39,499 nucleotides of DNA. Origin: JBBKWH01 sp037968855. Its GTDB lineage: Bacteria; Pseudomonadota; Gammaproteobacteria; Pseudomonadales; Moraxellaceae. The notes below the pieces were generated by a model. The model searched no databases and was not told the DNA's origin. It saw nothing but the letters and a program-made list of their open reading frames with translations. Position numbers and translations under genes: made by a program. The stretch lies in the NCBI GenBank assembly GCA_037968855.1, contig JBBKWH010000116.1, positions 1-39,499 of the forward strand, given 5' to 3'. How positions within the stretch are numbered: position 1 is the stretch's first letter; each line of letters begins with the position of its first letter. Of the stretch, positions 33,963-39,499 are shown one piece after another.

Positions 33963-34382
33963 TTAATCCTGTTTGGCGGCAATCGAATGCGACTCTTGCA
34001 TCTCGCGGATCAAAAAGAAATTTAAAGCGGTACGAATTACCGCAATCGCCGCCAGTTTGCCAATCTGATCCCAACTCGGTGCAACCGCCGTAGACAAAAT
34101 ATCCGCCGCCAACTGAAACTCTAAGCCCAAGGCCAAATACCGCGCAAAGCCCAAACGCACATCGACAAATCCTTGGTTGAGCATGTCGCGACTTGCTGTC
34201 TGACTGGTCACATGGCGCACGGCCAGCAGATCTACACGCACATGCTGCCAAAACAAGCGCGCCAAGCTCAACATGGACACCACAATACCTACCGCGATCA
34301 CCAATGCACCAAGACTCTCGATGATTAGGCGTAACCATGTAATCGCCGTCATCACCCATGATTCGGTATGTTCAAACATCAT
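33963..34382 (-). CDS. DUF1622 family membrane protein
   Basis: This 139-residue protein matches the DUF1622 family of small inner-membrane proteins. It has a first membrane helix at about 15-42 (IIESLGALVIAVGIVVSMLSL). The central conserved block is VRLGFARYLALGLEFQLAADILSTAVAPSWDQIGKLA (in part, about 76-112), then IAVIRTALNFFLIREM. The function of the family is unknown. Two adjacent ATG codons open it, with GAGG upstream. It is divergent from dbpA. Confidence 0.85.
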   Translation of the reverse strand: MMFEHTESWVMTAITWLRLIIESLGALVIAVGIVVSMLSLARLFWQHVRVDLLAVRHVTSQTASRDMLNQGFVDVRLGFARYLALGLEFQLAADILSTAVAPSWDQIGKLAAIAVIRTALNFFLIREMQESHSIAAKQD

Positions 34383-34505
34383 GTATCCTCAAGTGCTGCG
34401 CGCCTTAAAGTCTGGCCAACAGGGCCATAATTTTGTGTGGGCCTAACCAGCCGACTGGCCCAATATGGCGAATCATGGCATCCAGCCAAACTGCCACAGC
34501 AAACT

Positions 34506-34513
34506 GTTACACT
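34506..34513 (+). promoter_or_regulatory. Extended -10 promoter of dbpA
   Basis: TGTTACACT (34505-34513) matches the extended -10 pattern TGnTAnAcT and predicts a transcript starting about 25 bases before the GTG start of dbpA. This supports the short form of the gene over the longer reading frame. Confidence 0.5.
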
Positions 34514-34544
34514 ATGCCCCAGCATTTTGCACAAGACATCGACC

Positions 34545-35972
34545 GTGACTGACCAACGCACCGCCACTGAACCCTCTGCCACCGACTTTAATAGCCTGCC
34601 GCTCTCATCGGGCATGATTGAGAACCTGACCGCGCTTGGCTATACCGCCATGACGCCAATTCAGGCGCAAAGCCTGCCGATCATGCTGGCCGACCGCGAT
34701 TTGATTGCCCAAGCCAAAACCGGCAGTGGCAAAACCGCCGCCTTTGGCATTGCCGCCTTAACCCGCTTAAATCCGCGTAGCCTTGCCACCCAAAGCCTAA
34801 TCCTCTGCCCAACCCGCGAGCTGGCCGATCAAGTCTCGCAAGAACTACGCCGCTTGGCCCGTGCGATTGGCAACATCAAGGTGCTGACCTTGGGCGGTGG
34901 TGTGGCGATGAACCCACAGGTGGACTCGCTAGAACACGGCGCACATATTGTGGTGGGAACGGCTGGCCGGATTCAAAAGCACTTGGACAAAGGCTCGCTA
35001 CGCTTAGACCAACTCAACACGCTGGTGTTGGACGAAGCCGACCGGATGCTGGATATGGGCTTTTTTGACAGCATTAGCGCCATTATCAAACAAGCGGATC
35101 TACAGGCGCGGGTCAAACGGCAAACCCTGCTGTTTTCGGCCACTTATCCTGATGGCATCAAAAAAATTGCCAGCGAATTTATGCTTGATCCGGCCCAAGT
35201 GACCATTACTGAGCAGCACAGCAATACCCAGATTGAACAGCGTTTTTATGAGATCGACCCCACGCAACGCTTTGAATTGGTCGCCAAGGTATTGGCGCAT
35301 TATCGGCCTGAGTCTTGCGTGGCGTTTTGTTTTACCAAGCAGCAATGCCAAGAAGTGACTGATTATTTGATCAGCAAAGGCATCTCGGCACAGGCGTTAA
35401 ATGGCGATCTGGATCAGCGCGACCGTGACGAAGTGCTGACCTTGTTTGCCAACAAGAGTATCTCGGTGTTGGTGGCGACTGACGTGGCGGCGCGTGGCTT
35501 GGATATTGCGGGTCTTGATCTGGTGATTAACGTGGAGTTGACTGGCGAGCCTGAGACACATATTCACCGTGTCGGCCGGACGGGTCGTGCGGGTGAAACG
35601 GGCGTGGCGATTAGTTTGGTTGCCCCGCGTGAGTCGCGTCGGGCGATTGCGATTGAAGCGCTGCAAGACAGCAAGTTTCAGTGGTATCCAATTAGCGAGT
35701 TGACTGCACAGGCAGGCGCACCGCTCCAAGCGCCGATGATGACCATTGCTTTGAGCGCGGGTCGTAAAGACAAGTTGCGTGCGGGTGATATTTTGGGTGC
35801 ATTAACCGGCGAAAATGGTATGCCTGCCAGTAAGATTGGCAAGATCACCATTATGGATATGCAGTCGTATGTGGCGATTGAAAGTGGCAGCGCCAAGCAA
35901 GCGTTAAAGCGGCTGACGACGGGCAAGGTGAAGGGTCGGATGATTAAGGCGCGGTTGGTGATGTTGCGCTGA
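34545..35972 (+). CDS. dbpA: ATP-dependent RNA helicase DbpA
   Basis: DbpA is a DEAD-box helicase that acts in 50S assembly by binding hairpin 92 of 23S rRNA. The 475-residue protein has a Q motif (TAMTPIQAQSLP), Walker A AKTGSGKT (57-64), PTRELADQ (89-96), DEAD (163-166), SAT (198-200) and HRVGRTGR (341-348). The C-terminal DbpA RNA-binding domain is at about 400-475 (KLRAGDILGALTGE, SYVAIESGSAKQAL, GKVKGRMIKARL). I chose GTG as the start because it fits family length (457 in E. coli) and the promoter lies inside the longer frame. Confidence 0.94.
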   Translation: MTDQRTATEPSATDFNSLPLSSGMIENLTALGYTAMTPIQAQSLPIMLADRDLIAQAKTGSGKTAAFGIAALTRLNPRSLATQSLILCPTRELADQVSQELRRLARAIGNIKVLTLGGGVAMNPQVDSLEHGAHIVVGTAGRIQKHLDKGSLRLDQLNTLVLDEADRMLDMGFFDSISAIIKQADLQARVKRQTLLFSATYPDGIKKIASEFMLDPAQVTITEQHSNTQIEQRFYEIDPTQRFELVAKVLAHYRPESCVAFCFTKQQCQEVTDYLISKGISAQALNGDLDQRDRDEVLTLFANKSISVLVATDVAARGLDIAGLDLVINVELTGEPETHIHRVGRTGRAGETGVAISLVAPRESRRAIAIEALQDSKFQWYPISELTAQAGAPLQAPMMTIALSAGRKDKLRAGDILGALTGENGMPASKIGKITIMDMQSYVAIESGSAKQALKRLTTGKVKGRMIKARLVMLR

Positions 35973-35985
35973 TAGGCAAAAATAG

Positions 35986-36015
35986 ATCAGCATCTGCCTT
36001 GTAGGGGGTGCTGAT
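35986..36015 (+). terminator. Hairpin after dbpA
   Basis: ATCAGCA pairs with TGCTGAT across a 16-base loop that contains further G and C pairing, followed by only TTGG. It begins 13 bases after the dbpA stop. It is a weak terminator candidate because the T-run is short. Confidence 0.45.
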
Positions 36016-36056
36016 TTGGTGTGTAATTTGAGTAGGTTGCATAAGAAGGCTGACTA

Positions 36057-36548
36057 ATGAAATCTCTTATGGGTAAAGGAGGGATAGCTGTAACTGTTTC
36101 TCAGCTAGATGGCTACTTGCAAGCTTTAAGAGACATGAATGATGATCACTCTGGAAGGCGGTATTGGTTTTGGGCTAACATGATAAATATTAAAAACAGA
36201 AATGTTACAGATGTAATAAAAAGCCATTTGAAAGAGAAAGTAGTCATTATTAATAAAATAGACTTAAGAGAAGAACTGAAAATCATACAAAACCATATAA
36301 CAGAAAATTACTTACAAGGAACATCAAACCCAAACAGTCAAGAAGAAAAATACATTAAAAATCTTCATGGATGGAGAATTCAAGATTATATTCTAATGGC
36401 ATCGAATTATGATTATGCTAATATTCATGGTCGATGGGTTGTGGAAACAACAGCTCAGAATGGAGTTAGAACCACGATATTTACACAAGTAAAGAGAAAT
36501 CTTATCGTAATGTCTTTTTTAAAGCGTCCTATTAGTGCAGAGTCCTAA
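36057..36548 (+). CDS. Orphan AT-rich gene of unknown function
   Basis: I do not recognise this 163-residue protein. It is soluble and mixed-charge with many Asn, Ile and Lys residues. Notable segments are RRYWFWANMINIKNRN (34-49) and IHGRWVVETTAQNGVRTTIF (about 122-141). An AAGAAGG ribosome-binding site lies seven bases before the ATG, so it is probably expressed. The 120 bases at 36181-36300 hold only 27 G or C, far below neighbouring dbpA, which points to foreign origin. Its TAA stop lies inside the left core-like box of the attC-like element that follows, as in many integron gene cassettes. Confidence 0.65.
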   Translation: MKSLMGKGGIAVTVSQLDGYLQALRDMNDDHSGRRYWFWANMINIKNRNVTDVIKSHLKEKVVIINKIDLREELKIIQNHITENYLQGTSNPNSQEEKYIKNLHGWRIQDYILMASNYDYANIHGRWVVETTAQNGVRTTIFTQVKRNLIVMSFLKRPISAES

Positions 36549-36646
36549 CTTTTGCGTCAAGTGCGACAAGCACCAAGCCGATTATGGGGCTATTTTTAAA
36601 ATTTTTATTTTGTTAGGTTTCTTACTCCTTACACGGGCGGTTAAGC
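36543..36646 (+). repeat. attC-like element (candidate integron recombination site)
   Basis: The left end reads TCCTAAC (one mismatch to RYYYAAC), then TTTTG, then CGTCAAG. The right end reads CTTACACGGGCG followed by GTTAAGC, an exact GTTRRRY core. The ends are imperfect inverted repeats: TAAC with GTTA, and CGTCAAG with CTTACACG, differing by one extra base. The left end resembles the start of Vibrio cholerae repeats, and the right end resembles their CCTTAGGCGGGCGTTA. The length of 104 bases is in the attC range. The inner arms pair poorly, and no integrase or second site is visible, so the call is tentative. Confidence 0.35.
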
Positions 36647-36677
36647 GCTTGGAACTGCAATGCTCTAGGAAACCATA

Positions 36678-37049
36678 ATGATTACAAATCCCATACGCAC
36701 TCTGATTGAGATAATCACAACAATATTTATCCTTCTTGCCTCTTTGTTCGCGCTATTTGCACTTTACGCTTTTATCTCAATAGATAGCTCGTTTGATAAT
36801 GAAGAAGCTGAGATGCGATCCGGAGCATTTTGCAGTTCTGTCAAAATTGGGGAGTTACCGCAAGATGTTTTGACACGTGCGCTTCATTATGGGGCAGACA
36901 AAAAACTTACGCGATTAATCAATATGAAAAAGGGCATAGTTCGGATTCATGCTGAATTTACAGGCTCTTTTCTGTATCGAGAGATATATGTGTGCTCAAT
37001 CAATGCCCATCCCAAAGTGACTGATTTCAAATTAACATACACCCGTTGA
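36678..37049 (+). CDS. Small single-pass membrane protein of unknown function
   Basis: This 123-residue protein is not recognised. It has one membrane helix near the N-terminus (about 9-33, EIITTIFILLASLFALFALYAF in part). A soluble domain with two cysteines follows (C52 in GAFCSSVKIGELP and C107 in YVCSINAHP), possibly forming a disulfide if exported. An AGGA ribosome-binding site lies upstream. Base composition is again AT-rich compared with the flanking genes. It begins 31 bases after the right core of the attC-like element, the place where the next cassette gene would begin. Confidence 0.6.
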   Translation: MITNPIRTLIEIITTIFILLASLFALFALYAFISIDSSFDNEEAEMRSGAFCSSVKIGELPQDVLTRALHYGADKKLTRLINMKKGIVRIHAEFTGSFLYREIYVCSINAHPKVTDFKLTYTR

Positions 37050-37073
37050 TTGATCATACATGCTTACCCCACC

Positions 37074-37931
37074 TCACCCCGCCTTCAAATTCAACTCATA
37101 ACCACTAAATTTACGCAAATTCAGCACCCCCGTATCCAACAACAAATACTGTCCCTTAATCCCCAACAACGTCCCTTTAACCGTCTCAGTCTTATCAAAA
37201 TTATGCGCCGTCACTTTTTTGGGATACTGCAACACCGGATAAGCAAACGTCCTCACCTGATCATCACCCACAAGCGTCGCAATCTCATTCGGATATGCCT
37301 GTTGCAGCCTAGCCAAATCATCGGCATAACGACCCAACAACTCATCACGAATGGCCAGCAAATCAATCGGCTCGGCCTCGCCTTTTAGCATTGCACGCCA
37401 ATCAGTTTTGTCCGCCAAAGTCTGAGCAAACAAGGTCTCCACTACCCCAGACAAAAACCGATTGGCCGTTTGCATGATCGGTAGCGCCTGCGTTGCCCCT
37501 TGATCCAGCCAACGGGTTGGCATCTGGTTATGCCGCGTAATACCGACTTTTAACGCACTAGAATTGGCCAAATACACAATATGTGGGTTAAAACACACCG
37601 CCTGCGCAAAGCTCTCCTCACGACACGTGCCCAAATGATGATGACAGGTCTCCGGCTTCATCATGCACAGATCGCAACTGGCCTTGGTCTTAAAGCAGCG
37701 AAAACAATGGCCCTGCGCATAAGACTTATTGGTCTTGGCTCCGCAAGACACACAACTGATCCGGCCCGTCCACGTCAGGCTGATCGGCTGGCCCAGCAAC
37801 GGGTTCAGCTTGCATTCAAACGGCTCGACCACCAAACTATAGTCCACGCTGGCGGCCAAGCGGCCATCAGTGGTCTCGACTGTTTCATCCAGCCGTGTGC
37901 GCATCTTGTGGCAAATGCCCTGATATTCCAT
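37074..37931 (-). CDS. DUF2797 family protein
   Basis: This 285-residue protein belongs to the DUF2797 family. Residues about 57-115 are cysteine/histidine-rich, with CVSCGAKTNKSYAQGHCFRC, SCDLCMMKPETCHHH and CREES, probably binding zinc. Around 130-145 comes VYLANSSALKVGITR, which looks like the start of a GIY-YIG-type nuclease fold. The function is unknown. It starts MEYQGICHKMRT and is divergent from the next gene across 40 bases. Confidence 0.82.
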   Translation of the reverse strand: MEYQGICHKMRTRLDETVETTDGRLAASVDYSLVVEPFECKLNPLLGQPISLTWTGRISCVSCGAKTNKSYAQGHCFRCFKTKASCDLCMMKPETCHHHLGTCREESFAQAVCFNPHIVYLANSSALKVGITRHNQMPTRWLDQGATQALPIMQTANRFLSGVVETLFAQTLADKTDWRAMLKGEAEPIDLLAIRDELLGRYADDLARLQQAYPNEIATLVGDDQVRTFAYPVLQYPKKVTAHNFDKTETVKGTLLGIKGQYLLLDTGVLNLRKFSGYELNLKAG

Positions 37932-37971
37932 GCTTGCTGATTCACTTCATTTGTAAAAAAAGGACTTGCCC

Positions 37972-38430
37972 GTGACCTCATGGCCGCTCGACATTCTGCC
38001 GCTCATTCGTCGTCTAGCGCAAGAAAAGCCGATTGATCATGGCTTATTGATCGGGCCAGATTGTCGCAATGATCAATGGTCGGGAGATTGGCAGTGTATT
38101 GCAGCCGACCAATTGGCGCAGATGCCGTTTAGCCAACGGCATGATTTGGCCGCTATTTGGCTGACTGACGCCACCAGCAACAATAACGGCGATGATGACA
38201 TCTTAAGCCACGGCCTGACCCGTCTACGCGATCTATTGGCACGGCAAGTGTTGGTGCTGACTCATCCAACGCACACCCAACGACTGCGCGAGCTAGGCTT
38301 TAGCTGTATTGAAGACTTGGGCGAATGGCAGATTTGGCAGTTTAACATCTTGGAATATAAACACATTCCAGACTGGTTTAACTCCAAATACTGGGCCAAT
38401 CCAGAGAACTGGGGAAAATATCGCTGGTAG
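37972..38430 (+). CDS. DUF6231-like protein
   Basis: This 152-residue protein begins with GTG (MTSWPLDILPLIRRLA), with an AAAGGA ribosome-binding site seven bases upstream. A TTG two codons earlier is too close to that site. It ends in EYKHIPDWFNSKYWANPENWGKYRW, a Trp-rich C-terminus that recurs in a family of uncharacterised proteins in Pseudomonas and Acinetobacter relatives (DUF6231 as I recall it). The central part (VLVLTHPTHTQRLRELGF) suggests an alpha/beta fold. The function is unknown. Confidence 0.65.
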   Translation: MTSWPLDILPLIRRLAQEKPIDHGLLIGPDCRNDQWSGDWQCIAADQLAQMPFSQRHDLAAIWLTDATSNNNGDDDILSHGLTRLRDLLARQVLVLTHPTHTQRLRELGFSCIEDLGEWQIWQFNILEYKHIPDWFNSKYWANPENWGKYRW

Positions 38431-38470
38431 TTGCCTGTTACTGCATAGGCTGGCCTATGTTGGCGAGCGC

Positions 38471-39301
38471 TTAATCAAGCAAGTTTTGTCCGCAGTGGTC
38501 GCAATACTGTGCATCTACTGCATGGCCAAACTTGCCACAACGCGAACAAGTAATCGCCTTAATCTCTGAGCGCATATTACGGGCGAGTTCGGCGGTAAAA
38601 ATCCCTGTAGGCACAGCAATAATCGCGTAACCGGTGATCATCACTAACGATGCAATCGCCTGTCCAAACGGCGTTTTGGGTGAAATATCGCCATAACCGA
38701 CCGTGGTTAAGGTCACAATGGCCCAATAAATACTGGTTGGAATACTGCTAAAGCCATGCTCTGGCCCTTCGACCACATACAAAATCGAGCCAAAAATTGT
38801 CACCAAGGTCATGATCGAGACAAAAAACACCACGATCTTTTGTTGGCTACCGCGCAAAGCATTGAGCAAAAATCCCGCTTGTTGCAAATAAGGAATCAGC
38901 TTGAGCACCCGAAAGATCCGCATAATACGAATCACTCGAACCACCAACAAATACTGCACCCCACCAAACAACAAACTTAAATAGGTCGGCAAGATCGATA
39001 ACAAGTCCACCACACCAAAAAAACTACGTATATATCGTCTGGGATTGGGTGAGCTATAAATCCGTAAGCCATATTCGATAGTAAAAAAAATGGTAAAAAT
39101 CCACTCCAATAACGAAAAAAACTGCCCATAGGCCATGCGCAAAGACAGCACGCTATCGAGCATCACCACCACCACGCTCAGCACAATGCTGATCAGCAGT
39201 AAGACATCAAAGCCCTTACCCGCAGGCGTGTCCGTTCCTTCAATAATAATATGCAGTTGATTACGTAAATAGCTTCGTGGCTTCGACTCAGATTCAGACA
39301 T
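38471..39301 (-). CDS. Voltage-gated potassium channel with C-terminal zinc ribbon
   Basis: This 276-residue six-helix ion channel has S1 at about 32-50, S2 at 62-80, and S3 at about 96-113. The S4 voltage sensor RVIRIMRIFRVLK (122-134) carries Arg at every third position. S5 is at about 155-177. The selectivity filter TTVGYGD (199-205) marks it as potassium-selective, and S6 is at 214-236. After S6 comes a short tail with CSRCGKFGHAVDAQYCDHCG, a four-cysteine zinc ribbon (C252, C255, C267, C270). The ATG giving MSESESK was chosen over an upstream TTG. It is divergent from yebC. Confidence 0.9.
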   Translation of the reverse strand: MSESESKPRSYLRNQLHIIIEGTDTPAGKGFDVLLLISIVLSVVVVMLDSVLSLRMAYGQFFSLLEWIFTIFFTIEYGLRIYSSPNPRRYIRSFFGVVDLLSILPTYLSLLFGGVQYLLVVRVIRIMRIFRVLKLIPYLQQAGFLLNALRGSQQKIVVFFVSIMTLVTIFGSILYVVEGPEHGFSSIPTSIYWAIVTLTTVGYGDISPKTPFGQAIASLVMITGYAIIAVPTGIFTAELARNMRSEIKAITCSRCGKFGHAVDAQYCDHCGQNLLD

Positions 39302-39389
39302 AGCCCCATCACAAACAACCAAGGAAATGAACCCGAACTATAGAGCAATCATCACTCACTGCAAGCCCTGTCAATTCCAAAATCCTCTA

Positions 39390-39398
39390 TGCTAAGAT
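39390..39398 (+). promoter_or_regulatory. Possible extended -10 promoter of yebC
   Basis: TGCTAAGAT matches an extended -10 element 73 bases before the yebC start codon. A weak TGTCAA lies 18 bases upstream. Confidence 0.4.
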
Positions 39399-39470
39399 CG
39401 ACGGCATTTTCTGGCGTTCACAGCCAATCTAGTGGGCGCACAGACGGTTTAGATCGCAGGAGAAGCACTC

Positions 39471-39499
39471 ATGGCCGGACATTCCAAATGGGCCAACAT
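39471..39499 (+). CDS. yebC: YebC/PmpR family regulator or translation factor, first codons only
   Basis: Only MAGHSKWANI is present before the window ends. This is the near-invariant N-terminus of YebC/TACO1 proteins, recently linked to relief of ribosome stalling and earlier annotated as transcription regulators. An AGGAGAAG ribosome-binding site precedes the ATG. Confidence 0.85.

Noticed and set aside
34437..34544. Longer DbpA start at 34437
   Set aside because: It would add 36 residues not found in the family, and the likely extended -10 promoter lies inside this stretch.
36600..36626. GTTAGGT at 36612 as the right core of a shorter attC site
   Set aside because: It fits GTTRRRY and pairs with CCTAAC, but the sequence inside it (long A/T runs) shows no L-box pairing. 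The GTTAAGC end with CTTACACG is the better right boundary.
37040..37075. A second attC site after the small membrane-protein gene
   Set aside because: The sequence after its stop codon has no GTTRRRY core with paired arms; GTTGATT does not fit, and the DUF2797 gene ends almost at once.

Overview
This window is chromosomal DNA from a gammaproteobacterium, most likely a member of the Moraxellaceae related to but distinct from Acinetobacter. The family call is an inference. It rests on a tyrA-aroA fusion gene, on the order cmk-rpsA-ihfB-lapA-pyrF, and on the purB-hflD-mnmA-nudJ and iscR-iscS-iscU-iscA-hscB-hscA-fdx clusters. The DNA is densely coding and near balanced in base composition, and no stretch over 300 bases lacks a gene. 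I saw no rRNA, tRNA, CRISPR array, insertion sequence or prophage.

Layout: (1) 1-3.3 kb, minus strand: purB (cut by the window edge), hflD, mnmA, nudJ. (2) 3.3-5.7 kb, plus strand: molybdopterin genes moaC-moaD-moaE and a NYN-domain protein, ended by a strong terminator. (3) 5.8-11.3 kb, minus strand: the complete iron-sulfur cluster (ISC) operon, with a good IscR-type operator on its own promoter. (4) 11.5-15.3 kb: an SCP2/UbiJ-like membrane protein divergent from a phasin gene, then hupB and ppiD. (5) 15.6-21.2 kb: a DUF2058 gene, then the minus-strand cluster SRPBCC-pyrF-lapA-ihfB-rpsA-cmk-SRPBCC. (6) 21.2-24.1 kb, minus strand: moaB, tadA, a 3-hydroxyisobutyryl-CoA hydrolase-like gene and ung, coupled by short overlaps. 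(7) 24.3-29.3 kb: a small exported protein, then the aromatic amino-acid run pheA-hisC-tyrA/aroA. (8) 29.6-34.4 kb: transaldolase, a small membrane protein, pepN and a DUF1622 protein. (9) 34.5-39.5 kb: dbpA, an AT-rich patch with two orphan genes, DUF2797 and DUF6231-like genes, a voltage-gated potassium channel with a zinc-ribbon tail, and the first codons of yebC.

The genes cover purine and pyrimidine synthesis, phenylalanine and tyrosine synthesis, tRNA modification (mnmA, tadA), Fe-S assembly, molybdenum cofactor synthesis, nucleoid proteins (HU-beta, IHF-beta), periplasmic folding and probably polyester granule storage.

The part least like ordinary core genome is about 36.05-37.05 kb. 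There, two unrecognised AT-rich genes lie around a roughly 104-bp element that resembles an integron attC site: the stop codon of the first gene sits inside the left core-like box, and the right end carries a GTTRRRY box. No integrase is in the window, so the element could be a lone cassette remnant. Other points worth a look are class II-type EPSP synthase motifs in the tyrA-aroA fusion, strong hairpins at isc operon junctions, and a marked excess of the palindrome TGATCA.
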